Positions 34,549 to 46,234 of a stretch of 64,000 nt of DNA are shown in pieces. The stretch is from Rallus limicola (Eukaryota; Chordata; Aves; Gruiformes; Rallidae): assembly GCA_022605955.1 (NCBI GenBank), contig JAKCOZ010000267.1, forward strand, positions 1 to 64,000. The letters are read 5' to 3'. Position 1 is the stretch's first letter, and the number at the start of each line of letters is the position of its first letter. Position numbers and translations under genes: made by a program. The notes beneath the pieces were generated by a model. It saw nothing but the letters and a program-made list of their open reading frames with translations, ran no database searches and was not told the DNA's origin.

Positions 34549-35929
34549 GTTTCAGACAAGCTATGCCTTTCAGTCCTAGCTTCTTTACTTTGGGAGTTAT
34601 TGCTGGACGTTTAGCATGTTTTGAACTGCAGTCTGCTAGGGCCGAGAAAAGCACCGTAGGAGGTTCCAGGCATGTTCCCTCTTTCCAGGCAAAGGAAAAG
34701 GCTGAGAGCCAAAGTGACAGGGTCTGCTTGTGTGTCCTGTTAGGAGGTTTCAGACAAGCTATGCCTTTCATGCCTAGCTTCTTTACTTTGGGAGTTATTG
34801 CTGGACGTTTAGCATGTTTTGAACTGCAGTCTGCTAGGGCCGAGAAAAGCACCGTAGGAGGTTCCAGGCATGTTCCCTCTTTCCAGGCAAAGGAAAAGGC
34901 TGAGAGCCAAAGTGACAGGGTCTGCTTGTGTGTCCTGTTAGGAGGTTTCAGACAAGCTATGCCTTTCAGACCTAGCTTCTTTACTTTGGGAGTTATTGCT
35001 GGACGTTTAGCATGTTTTGAACTGCAGTCTGCTAGGGCCGAGAAAAGCACCGTAGGAGGTTCCAGGCATGTTCCCTCTTTCCAGGCAAAGGAAAAGGCTG
35101 AGAGCCAAAGTGACAGGGTCTGCTTGTGTGTCCTGTTAGGAGGTTTCAGACAAGCTATGCCTTTCAGTCCTAGCTTCTTTACTTTGGGAGTTATTGCTGG
35201 ACGTTTAGCATGTTTTGAACTGCAGTCTGCTAGGGCCGAGAAAAGCACCGTAGGAGGTTCCAGGCATGTTCCCTCTTTCCAGGCAAAGGAAAAGGCTGAG
35301 AGCCAAAGTGACAGGGTCTGCTTGTGTGTCCTGTTAGGAGGTTTCAGACAAGCTATGCCTTTCAGTCCTAGCTTCTTTACTTTGGGAGTTATTGCTGGAC
35401 GTTTAGCATGTTTTGAACTGCAGTCTGCTAGGGCCGAGAAAAGCACCGTAGGAGGTTCCAGGCATGTTCCCTCTTTCCAGGCAAAGGAAAAGGCTGAGAG
35501 CCAAAGTGACAGGGTCTGCTTGTGTGTCCGGTTAGGAGGTTTCAGACAAGCTATGCCTTTCAGGCCTAGCTTCTTTACTTTGGGAGTTATTGCTGGACGT
35601 TTAGCATGTTTTGAACTGCAGTCTGCTAGGGCCGAGAAAAGCACCGTAGGAGGTTCCAGGAATGTTCCCTCTTTCCAGGCAGAGGAAAAGGCTGAGAGCC
35701 AAAGTGACAGGGTCTGCTTGTGTGTCCTGTTAGGAGGTTTCAGACAAGCTATGCCTTTCAGTCCTAGCTTCTTTACTTTGGGAGTTATTGCTGGACGTTT
35801 AGCATGTTTTGAACTGCAGTCTGCTAGGGCCGAGAAAAGCACCGTAGGAGGTTCCAGGCATGTTCCCTCTTTCCAGGCAAAGGAAAAGGCTGAGAGCCAA
35901 AGTGACAGGGTCTGCTTGTGTGTCCTGTT
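34549..35929 (-). repeat. Seven-monomer block, copy 2
   Basis: Matches copy 1 at exactly +2574 bp: gacc 34969, tccggttagg 35528, ggaatg/ggcagagg from 35659. The surrounding units do not keep the 13-unit order (ggcc at 34373 where copy 1 has tgcc, gtcc at 35959 where copy 1 has ggcc). The conserved part is therefore about seven units. The tccggttagg/ggaatg unit occurs once more, 10 units on, at 37508-37645. Confidence 0.82.
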
Positions 35930-38900
35930 AGGAGGTTTCAGACAAGCTATGCCTTTCAGTCCTAGCTTCTTTACTTTGGGAGTTATTGCTGGACGTTTAG
36001 CATGTTTTGAACTGCAGTCTGCTAGGGCCGAGAAAAGCACCGTAGGAGGTTCCAGGCATGTTCCCTCTTTCCAGGCAAAGGAAAAGGCTGAGAGCCAAAG
36101 TGACAGGGTCTGCTTGTGTGTCCTGTTAGGAGGTTTCAGACAAGCTATGCCTTTCAGGCCTAGCTTCTTTACTTTGGGAGTTATTGCTGGACGTTTAGCA
36201 TGTTTTGAACTGCAGTCTGCTAGGGCCGAGAAAAGCACCGTAGGAGGTTCCAGGCATGTTCCCTCTTTCCAGGCAAAGGAAAAGGCTGAGAGCCAAAGTG
36301 ACAGGGTCTGCTCGTGTGTCCTGTTAGGAGGTTTCAGACAAGCTATGCCTTTCAGGCCTAGCTTCTTTACTTTGGGAGTTATTGCTGGACGTTTAGCATG
36401 TTTTGAACTGCAGTCTGCTAGGGCCGAGAAAAGCACCGTAGGAGGTTCCAGGCATGTTCCCTCTTTCCAGGCAAAGGAAAAGGCTGAGAGCCAAAGTGAC
36501 AGGGTCTGCTTGTGTGTCCTGTTAGGAGGTTTCAGACAAGCTATGCCTTTCAGGCCTCGCTTCTTTACTTTGGGAGTTATTGCTGGACGTTTAGCATGTT
36601 TTGAACTGCAGTCTGCTAGGGCCGAGAAAAGCACCGTAGGAGGTTCCAGGCATGTTCCCTCTTTCCAGGCAAAGGAAAAGGCTGAGAGCCAAAGTGACAG
36701 GGTCTGCTTGTGTGTCCTGTTAGGAGGTTTCAGACAAGCTATGCCTTTCTGGCCTAGCTTCTTTACTTTGGGAGTTATTGCTGGACGTTTAGCATGTTTT
36801 GAACTGCAGTCTGCTAGGGCCGAGAAAAGCACCGTAGGAGGTTCCAGGCATGTTCCCTCTTTCCAGGCAAAGGAAAAGGCTGAGAGCCAAAGTGACAGGG
36901 TCTGCTTGTGTGTCCTGTTAGGAGGTTTCAGACAAGCTATGCCTTTCAGTCCTAGCTTCTTTACTTTGGGAGTTATTGCTGGACGTTTAGCATGTTTTGA
37001 ACTGCAGTCTGCTAGGGCCGAGAAAAGCACCGTAGGAGGTTCCAGGCATGTTCCCTCTTTCCAGGCAAAGGAAAAGGCTGAGAGCCAAAGTGACAGGGTC
37101 TGCTTGTGTGTCCTGTTAGGAGGTTTCAGACAAGCTATGCCTTTCAGGCCTAGCTTCTTTACTTTGGGAGTTATTGCTGGACGTTTAGCATGTTTTGAAC
37201 TGCAGTCTGCTAGGGCCGAGAAAAGCACCGTAGGAGGTTCCAGGCATGTTCCCTCTTTCCAGGCAAAGGAAAAGGCTGAGAGCCAAAGTGACAGGGTCTG
37301 CTTGTGTGTCCTGTTAGGAGGTTTCAGACAAGCTATGCCTTTCAGTCCTAGCTTCTTTACTTTGGGAGTTATTGCTGGACGTTTAGCATGTTTTGAACTG
37401 CAGTCTGCTAGGGCCGAGAAAAGCACCGTAGGAGGTTCCAGGCATGTTCCCTCTTTCCAGGCAAAGGAAAAGGCTGAGAGCCAAAGTGACAGGGTCTGCT
37501 TGTGTGTCCGGTTAGGAGGTTTCAGACAAGCTATGCCTTTCAGGCCTAGCTTCTTTACTTTGGGAGTTATTGCTGGACGTTTAGCATGTTTTGAACTGCA
37601 GTCTGCTAGGGCCGAGAAAAGCACCGTAGGAGGTTCCAGGAATGTTCCCTCTTTCCAGGCAGAGGAAAAGGCTGAGAGCCAAAGTGACAGGGTCTGCTTG
37701 TGTGTCCTGTTAGGAGGTTTCAGACAAGCTATGCCTTTCAGTCCTAGCTTCTTTACTTTGGGAGTTATTGCTGGACGTTTAGCATGTTTTGAACTGCAGT
37801 CTGCTAGGGCCGAGAAAAGCACCGTAGGAGGTTCCAGGCATGTTCCCTCTTTCCAGGCAAAGGAAAAGGCTGAGAGCCAAAGTGACAGGGTCTGCTTGTG
37901 TGTCCTGTTAGGAGGTTTCAGACAAGCTATGCCTTTCAGTCCTAGCTTCTTTACTTTGGGAGTTATTGCTGGACGTTTAGCATGTTTTGAACTGCAGTCT
38001 GCTAGGGCCGAGAAAAGCACCGTAGGAGGTTCCAGGCATGTTCCCTCTTTCCAGGCAAAGGAAAAGGCTGAGAGCCAAAGTGACAGGGTCTGCTTGTGTG
38101 TCCTGTTAGGAGGTTTCAGACAAGCTATGCCTTTCAGGCCTAGCTTCTTTACTTGTGGAGTTATTGCTGGACGTTTAGCATGTTTTGAACTGCAGTCTGC
38201 TAGGGCCGAGAAAAGCACCGTAGGAGGTTCCAGGCATGTTCCCTCTTTCCAGGCAAAGGAAAAGGCTGAGAGCCAAAGTGACAGGGTCTGCTTGTGTGTC
38301 CTGTTAGGAGGTTTCAGACAAGCTATGCCTTTCAGTCCTAGCTTCTTTACTTTGGGAGTTATTGCTGGACGTTTAGCATGTTTTGAACTGCAGTCTGCTA
38401 GGGCCGAGAAAAGCACCGTAGGAGGTTCCAGGCATGTTCCCTCTTTCCAGGCAAAGGAAAAGGCTGAGAGCCAAAGTGACAGGGTCTGCTTGTGTGTCCT
38501 GTTAGGAGGTTTCAGACAAGCTATGCCTTTCAGTCCTAGCTTCTTTACTTTGGGAGTTATTGCTGGACGTTTAGCATGTTTTGAACTGCAGTCTGCTAGG
38601 GCCGAGAAAAGCACCGTAGGAGGTTCCAGGCATGTTCCCTCTTTCCAGGCAAAGGAAAAGGCTGAGAGCCAAAGTGACAGGGTCTGCTTGTGTGTCCTGT
38701 TAGGAGGTTTCAGACAAGCTATGCCTTTCAGGCCTAGCTTCTTTACATTGGGAGTTATTGCTGGACGTTTAGCATGTTTTGAACTGCAGTCTGCTAGGGC
38801 CGAGAAAAGCACCGTAGGAGGTTCCAGGCATGTTCCCTCTTTCCAGGCAAAGGAAAAGGCTGAGAGCCAAAGTGACAGGGTCTGCTTGTGTGTCCTGTTA

Positions 38901-39699
38901 GGAGGTTTCAGACAAGCTATGCCTTTCAGTCCTAGCTTCTTTACTTTGGGAGTTATTGCTGGACGTTTAGCATGTTTTGAACTGCAGTCTGCTAGGGCCG
39001 AGAAAAGCACCGTAGGAGGTTCCAGGCATGTTCCCTCTTTCCAGGCAAAGGAAAAGGCTGAGAGCCAAAGTGACAGGGTCTGCTTGTGTGTCCTGTTAGG
39101 AGGTTTCAGACAAGCTATGCCTTTCAGTCCTAGCTTCTTTACTTTGGGAGTTATTGCTGGACGTTTAGCATGTTTTGAACTGCAGTCTGCTAGGGCCGAG
39201 AAAAGCACCGTAGGAGGTTCCAGGCATGTTCCCTCTTTCCAGGCAAAGGAAAAGGCTGAGAGCCAAAGTGACAGGGTCTGCTTGTGTGTCCTGTTAGGAG
39301 GTTTCAGACAAGCTATGCCTTTCAGTCCTAGCTTCTTTACTTTGGGAGTTATTGCTGGACGTTTAGCATGTTTTGAACTGCAGTCTGCTAGGGCCGAGAA
39401 AAGCACCGTAGGAGGTTCCAGGCATGTTCCCTCTTTCCAGGCAAAGGAAAAGGCTGAGAGCCAAAGTGACAGGGTCTGCTTGTGTGTCCTGTTAGGAGGT
39501 TTCAGACAAGCTATGCCTTTCAGGCCTAGCTTCTTTACTTTGGGAGTTATTGCTGGACGTTTAGCATGTTTTGAACTGCAGTCTGCTAGGGCCGAGAAAA
39601 GCACCATAGGAGGTTCCAGGCATGTTCCCTCTTTCCAGGCAAAGGAAAAGGCTGAGAGCCAAAGTGACAGGGTCTGCTTGTGTGTCCTGTTAGGAGGTT

Positions 39700-41480
39700 T
39701 CAGACAAGCTATGCCTTTCAGGCCTAGCTTCTTTACTTTGGGAGTTATTGCTGGACGTTTAGCATGTTTTGAACTGCAGTCTGCTAGGGCCGAGAAAAGC
39801 ACCGTAGGAGGTTCCAGGCATGTTCCCTCTTTCCAGGCAAAGGAAAAGGCTGAGAGCCAAAGTGACAGGGTCTGCTTGTGTGTCCTGTTAGGAGGTTTCA
39901 GACAAGCTATGCCTTTCAGTCCTAGCTTCTTTACTTTGGGAGTTATTGCTGGACGTTTAGCATGTTTTGAACTGCAGTCTGCTAGGGCCGAGAAAAGCAC
40001 CGTAGGAGGTTCCAGGCATGTTCCCTCTTTCCAGGCAAAGGAAAAGGCTGAGAGCCAAAGTGACAGGGTCTGCTTGTGTGTCCTGTTAGGAGGTTTCAGA
40101 CAAGCTATGCCTTTCAGTCCTAGCTTCTTTACTTTGGGAGTTATTGCTGGACGTTTAGCATGTTTTGAACTGCAGTCTGCTAGGGCCGAGAAAAGCACCG
40201 TAGGAGGTTCCAGGCATGTTCCCTCTTTCCAGGCAAAGGAAAAGGCTGAGAGCCAAAGTGACAGGGTCTGCTTGTGTGTCCTGTTAGGAGGTTTCAGACA
40301 AGCTATGCCTTTCAGGCCTAGCTTCTTTACTTTGGGAGTTATTGCTGGAGGTTTAGCATGTTTTGAACTGCAGTCTGCTAGGGCCGAGAAAAGCACCGTA
40401 GGAGGTTCCAGGCATGTTCCCTCTTTCCAGGCAAAGGAAAAGGCTGAGAGCCAAAGTGACAGGGTCTGCTTGTGTGTCCTGTTAGGAGGTTTCAGACAAG
40501 CTATGCCTTTCAGGCCTAGCTTCTTTACTTTGGGAGTTATTGCTGGACGTTTAGCATGTTTTGAACTGCAGTCTGCTAGGGCCGAGAAAAGCACCGTAGG
40601 AGGTTCCAGGCATGTTCCCTCTTTCCAGGCAAAGGAAAAGGCTGAGAGCCAAAGTGACAGGGTCTGCTTGTGTGTCCTGTTAGGAGGTTTCAGACAAGCT
40701 ATGCCTTTCAGGCCTAGCTTCTTTACTTTGGGAGTTATTGCTGGACGTTTAGCATGTTTTGAACTGCAGTCTGCTAGGGCCGAGAAAAGCACCGTAGGAG
40801 GTTCCAGGCATGTTCCCTCTTTCCAGGCAAAGGAAAAGGCTGAGAGCCAAAGTGACAGGGTCTGCTTGTGTGTCCTGTTAGGAGGTTTCAGACAAGCTAT
40901 GCCTTTCAGGCCTAGCTTCTTTACTTTGGGAGTTATTGCTGGACGTTTAGCATGTTTTGAACTGCAGTCTGCTAGGGCCGAGAAAAGCACTATAGTAGGT
41001 AGGAGGTATGTTCCTTCTTTCCAGGCAAAGGAAAAGGCTGAGAGCCAAAGTGACAGGGTCTGCTTGTGTGTCCTGTTAGGAGGTTTCAGACAAGCTATGC
41101 CTTTCAGTCCTAGCTTCTTTACTTTGGGAGTTATTGCTGGACGTTTAGCATGTTTTGAACTGCAGTCTGCTAGGGCCGAGAAAAGCACCGTAGGAGGTTC
41201 CAGGCATGTTCCCTCTTTCCAGGCAAAGGAAAAGGCTGAGAGCCAAAGTGACAGGGTCTGCTTGTGTGTCCTGTTAGGAGGTTTCAGACAAGCTATGCCT
41301 TTCAGGCCTAGCTTCTTTACTTTGGGAGTTATTGCTGGACGTTTAGCATGTTTTGAACTGCAGTCTGCTAGGGCCGAGAAAAGCACCGTAGGAGGTTCCA
41401 GGCATGTTCCCTCTTTCCAGGCAAAGGAAAAGGCTGAGAGCCAAAGTGACAGGGTCTGCTTGTGTGTCCTGTTAGGAGGT
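39700..41480 (-). repeat. Nine-monomer block, copy 1 (13-unit period)
   Basis: Unit order by the bases after ctttca: ggcc, gtcc, gtcc, ggcc with gctggaggttt (40346), ggcc, ggcc, ggcc with cactatagtagg (40988), gtcc, ggcc. It recurs 2574 bp downstream (gctggaggttt 42920, cactatagtagg 43562). The units separating the copies differ, so the 13-unit order is only partly conserved. Confidence 0.82.
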
Positions 41481-42273
41481 TTCAGACAAGCTATGCCTTT
41501 CAGGCCTAGCTTCTTTACTTTGGGAGTTATTGCTGGACGTTTAGCATGTTTTGAACTGCAGTCTGCTAGGGCCGAGAAAAGCACCGTAGGAGGTTCCAGG
41601 CATGTTCCCTCTTTCCAGTCAAAGGAAAAGGCTGAGAGCCAAAGTGACAGGGTCTGCTTGTGTGTCCTGTTAGGAGGTTTCAGACAAGCTATGCCTTTCA
41701 GTCCTAGCTTCTTTACTTTGGGAGTTATTGCTGGACGTTTAGCATGTTTTGAACTGCAGTCTGCTAGGGCCGAGAAAAGCACCGTAGGAGGTTCCAGGCA
41801 TGTTCCCTCTTTCCAGGCAAAGGAAAAGGCTGAGAGCCAAAGTGACAGGGTCTGCTTGTGTGTCCTGTTAGGAGGTTTCAGACAAGCTATGCCTTTCAGG
41901 CCTAGCTTCTTTACTTTGGGAGTTATTGCTGGACGTTTAGCATGTTTTGAACTGCAGTCTGCTAGGGCCGAGAAAAGCACCGTAGGAGGTTCCAGGCATG
42001 TTCCCTCTTTCCAGGCAAAGGAAAAGGCTGAGAGCCAAAGTGACAGGGGCTGCTTGTGTGTCCTGTTAGGAGGTTTCAGACAAGCTATGCCTTTCAGGCC
42101 TAGCTTCTTTACTTTGGGAGTTATTGCTGGACGTTTAGCATGTTTTGAACTGCAGTCTGCTAGGGCCGAGAAAAGCACCGTAGGAGGTTCCAGGCATGTT
42201 CCCTCTTTCCAGGCAAAGGAAAAGGCTGAGAGCCAAAGTGACAGGGTCTGCTTGTGTGTCCTGTTAGGAGGTT

Positions 42274-44054
42274 TCAGACAAGCTATGCCTTTCAGGCCTA
42301 GCTTCTTTACTTTGGGAGTTATTGCTGGACGTTTAGCATGTTTTGAACTGCAGTCTGCTAGGGCCGAGAAAAGCACCGTAGGAGGTTCCAGGCATGTTCC
42401 CTCTTTCCAGGCAAAGGAAAAGGCTGAGAGCCAAAGTGACAGGGTCTGCTTGTGTGTCCTGTTAGGAGGTTTCAGACAAGCTATGCCTTTCAGTCCTAGC
42501 TTCTTTACTTTGGGAGTTATTGCTGGACGTTTAGCATGTTTTGAACTGCAGTCTGCTAGGGCCGAGAAAAGCACCGTAGGAGGTTCCAGGCATGTTCCCT
42601 CTTTCCAGGCAAAGGAAAAGGCTGAGAGCCAAAGTGACAGGGTCTGCTTGTGTGTCCTGTTAGGAGGTTTCAGACAAGCTATGCCTTTCAGTCCTAGCTT
42701 CTTTACTTTGGGAGTTATTGCTGGACGTTTAGCATGTTTTGAACTGCAGTCTGCTAGGGCCGAGAAAAGCACCGTAGGAGGTTCCAGGCATGTTCCCTCT
42801 TTCCAGGCAAAGGAAAAGGCTGAGAGCCAAAGTGACAGGGTCTGCTTGTGTGTCCTGTTAGGAGGTTTCAGACAAGCTATGCCTTTCAGGCCTAGCTTCT
42901 TTACTTTGGGAGTTATTGCTGGAGGTTTAGCATGTTTTGAACTGCAGTCTGCTAGGGCCGAGAAAAGCACCGTAGGAGGTTCCAGGCATGTTCCCTCTTT
43001 CCAGGCAAAGGAAAAGGCTGAGAGCCAAAGTGACAGGGTCTGCTTGTGTGTCCTGTTAGGAGGTTTCAGACAAGCTATGCCTTTCAGGCCTAGCTTCTTT
43101 ACTTTGGGAGTTATTGCTGGACGTTTAGCATGTTTTGAACTGCAGTCTGCTAGGGCCGAGAAAAGCACCGTAGGAGGTTCCAGGCATGTTCCCTCTTTCC
43201 AGGCAAAGGAAAAGGCTGAGAGCCAAAGTGACAGGGTCTGCTTGTGTGTCCTGTTAGGAGGTTTCAGACAAGCTATGCCTTTCAGGCCTAGCTTCTTTAC
43301 TTTGGGAGTTATTGCTGGACGTTTAGCATGTTTTGAACTGCAGTCTGCTAGGGCCGAGAAAAGCACCGTAGGAGGTTCCAGGCATGTTCCCTCTTTCCAG
43401 GCAAAGGAAAAGGCTGAGAGCCAAAGTGACAGGGTCTGCTTGTGTGTCCTGTTAGGAGGTTTCAGACAAGCTATGCCTTTCAGGCCTAGCTTCTTTACTT
43501 TGGGAGTTATTGCTGGACGTTTAGCATGTTTTGAACTGCAGTCTGCTAGGGCCGAGAAAAGCACTATAGTAGGTAGGAGGTATGTTCCTTCTTTCCAGGC
43601 AAAGGAAAAGGCTGAGAGCCAAAGTGACAGGGTCTGCTTGTGTGTCCTGTTAGGAGGTTTCAGACAAGCTATGCCTTTCAGTCCTAGCTTCTTTACTTTG
43701 GGAGTTATTGCTGGACGTTTAGCATGTTTTGAACTGCAGTCTGCTAGGGCCGAGAAAAGCACCGTAGGAGGTTCCAGGCATGTTCCCTCTTTCCAGGCAA
43801 AGGAAAAGGCTGAGAGCCAAAGTGACAGGGTCTGCTTGTGTGTCCTGTTAGGAGGTTTCAGACAAGCTATGCCTTTCAGGCCTAGCTTCTTTACTTTGGG
43901 AGTTATTGCTGGACGTTTAGCATGTTTTGAACTGCAGTCTGCTAGGGCCGAGAAAAGCACTGTAGGAGGTTCCAGGCATGTTCCCTCTTTCCAGGCAAAG
44001 GAAAAGGCTGAGAGCCAAAGTGACAGGGTCTGCTTGTGTGTCCTGTTAGGAGGT
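42274..44054 (-). repeat. Nine-monomer block, copy 2 (13-unit period)
   Basis: Second copy of 39700-41480. Its last units are also the start of the seven-monomer tandem pair described next, so two HOR periods (13 and 7) share the cactatagtagg unit at 43562. Confidence 0.8.
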
Positions 44055-44848
44055 TTCAGACAAGCTATGCCTTTCAGTCCTAGCTTCTTTACTTTGGGAG
44101 TTATTGCTGGACGTTTAGCATGTTTTGAACTGCAGTCTGCTAGGGCCGAGAAAAGCACCGTAGGAGGTTCCAGGCATGTTCCCTCTTTCCAGGCAAAGGA
44201 AAAGGCTGAGAGCCAAAGTGACAGGGTCTGCTTGTGTGTCCTGTTAGGAGGTTTCAGACAAGCTATGCCTTTCAGGCCTAGCTTCTTTACTTTGGGAGTT
44301 ATTGCTGGACGTTTAGCATGTTTTGAACTGCAGTCTGCTAGGGCCGAGAAAAGCACCGTAGGAGGTTCCAGGCATGTTCCCTCTTTCCAGGCAAAGGAAA
44401 AGGCTGAGAGCCAAAGTGACAGGGTCTGCTTGTGTGTCCTGTTAGGAGGTTTCAGACAAGCTATGCCTTTCAGTCCTAGCTTCTTTACTTTGGGAGTTAT
44501 TGCTGGACGTTTAGCATGTTTTGAACTGCAGTCTGCTAGGGCCGAGAAAAGCACCGTAGGAGGTTCCAGGCATGTTCCCTCTTTCCAGGCAAAGGAAAAG
44601 GCTGAGAGCCAAAGTGACAGGGTCTGCTTGTGTGTCCTGTTAGGAGGTTTCAGACAAGCTATGCCTTTCAGGCCTAGCTTCTTTACTTTGGGAGTTATTG
44701 CTGGACGTTTAGCATGTTTTGAACTGCAGTCTGCTAGGGCCGAGAAAAGCACCGTAGGAGGTTCCAGGCATGTTCCCTCTTTCCAGGCAAAGGAAAAGGC
44801 TGAGAGCCAAAGTGACAGGGTCTGCTTGTGTGTCCTGTTAGGAGGTTT
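43463..44848 (-). repeat. Seven-monomer tandem HOR, copy 1 (1386 bp)
   Basis: The unit with cactatagtaggtagg (43562) is followed by gtcc, ggcc with cactgtagg (43958), gtcc, ggcc, gtcc, ggcc. The next 1386 bp repeat the order, with cactatagtagg at 44948 and cactgtagg at 45344, both exactly 1386 bp on. Confidence 0.87.
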
Positions 44849-46234
44849 CAGACAAGCTATGCCTTTCAGGCCTAGCTTCTTTACTTTGGGAGTTATTGCT
44901 GGACGTTTAGCATGTTTTGAACTGCAGTCTGCTAGGGCCGAGAAAAGCACTATAGTAGGTAGGAGGTATGTTCCTTCTTTCCAGGCAAAGGAAAAGGCTG
45001 AGAGCCAAAGTGACAGGGTCTGCTTGTGTGTCCTGTTAGGAGGTTTCAGACAAGCTATGCCTTTCAGTCCTAGCTTCTTTACTTTGGGAGTTATTGCTGG
45101 ACGTTTAGCATGTTTTGAACTGCAGTCTGCTAGGGCCGAGAAAAGCACCGTAGGAGGTTCCAGGCATGTTCCCTCTTTCCAGGCAAAGGAAAAGGCTGAG
45201 AGCCAAAGTGACAGGGTCTGCTTGTGTGTCCTGTTAGGAGGTTTCAGACAAGCTATGCCTTTCAGGCCTAGCTTCTTTACTTTGGGAGTTATTGCTGGAC
45301 GTTTAGCATGTTTTGAACTGCAGTCTGCTAGGGCCGAGAAAAGCACTGTAGGAGGTTCCAGGCATGTTCCCTCTTTCCAGGCAAAGGAAAAGGCTGAGAG
45401 CCAAAGTGACAGGGTCTGCTTGTGTGTCCTGTTAGGAGGTTTCAGACAAGCTATGCCTTTCAGTCCTAGCTTCTTTACTTTGGGAGTTATTGCTGGACGT
45501 TTAGCATGTTTTGAACTGCAGTCTGCTAGGGCCGAGAAAAGCACCGTAGGAGGTTCCAGGCATGTTCCCTCTTTCCAGGCAAAGGAAAAGGCTGAGAGCC
45601 AAAGTGACAGGGTCTGCTTGTGTGTCCTGTTAGGAGGTTTCAGACAAGCTATGCCTTTCAGGCCTAGCTTCTTTACTTTGGGAGTTATTGCTGGACGTTT
45701 AGCATGTTTTGAACTGCAGTCTGCTAGGGCCGAGAAAAGCACCGTAGGAGGTTCCAGGCATGTTCCCTCTTTCCAGGCAAAGGAAAAGGCTGAGAGCCAA
45801 AGTGACAGGGTCTGCTTGTGTGTCCTGTTAGGAGGTTTCAGACAAGCTATGCCTTTCAGTCCTAGCTTCTTTACTTTGGGAGTTATTGCTGGACGTTTAG
45901 CATGTTTTGAACTGCAGTCTGCTAGGGCCGAGAAAAGCACCGTAGGAGGTTCCAGGCATGTTCCCTCTTTCCAGGCAAAGGAAAAGGCTGAGAGCCAAAG
46001 TGACAGGGTCTGCTTGTGTGTCCTGTTAGGAGGTTTCAGACAAGCTATGCCTTTCAGGCCTAGCTTCTTTACTTTGGGAGTTATTGCTGGACGTTTAGCA
46101 TGTTTTGAACTGCAGTCTGCTAGGGCCGAGAAAAGCACCGTAGGAGGTTCCAGGCATGTTCCCTCTTTCCAGGCAAAGGAAAAGGCTGAGAGCCAAAGTG
46201 ACAGGGGCTGCTTGTGTGTCCTGTTAGGAGGTTT
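44849..46234 (-). repeat. Seven-monomer tandem HOR, copy 2 (1386 bp)
   Basis: Second copy of 43463-44848. The difference seen is gacaggggctg near 46200 (gacagggtctg in copy 1). After it the order changes, with a tgcc unit near 46450 carrying the agcattttt deletion. Confidence 0.87.
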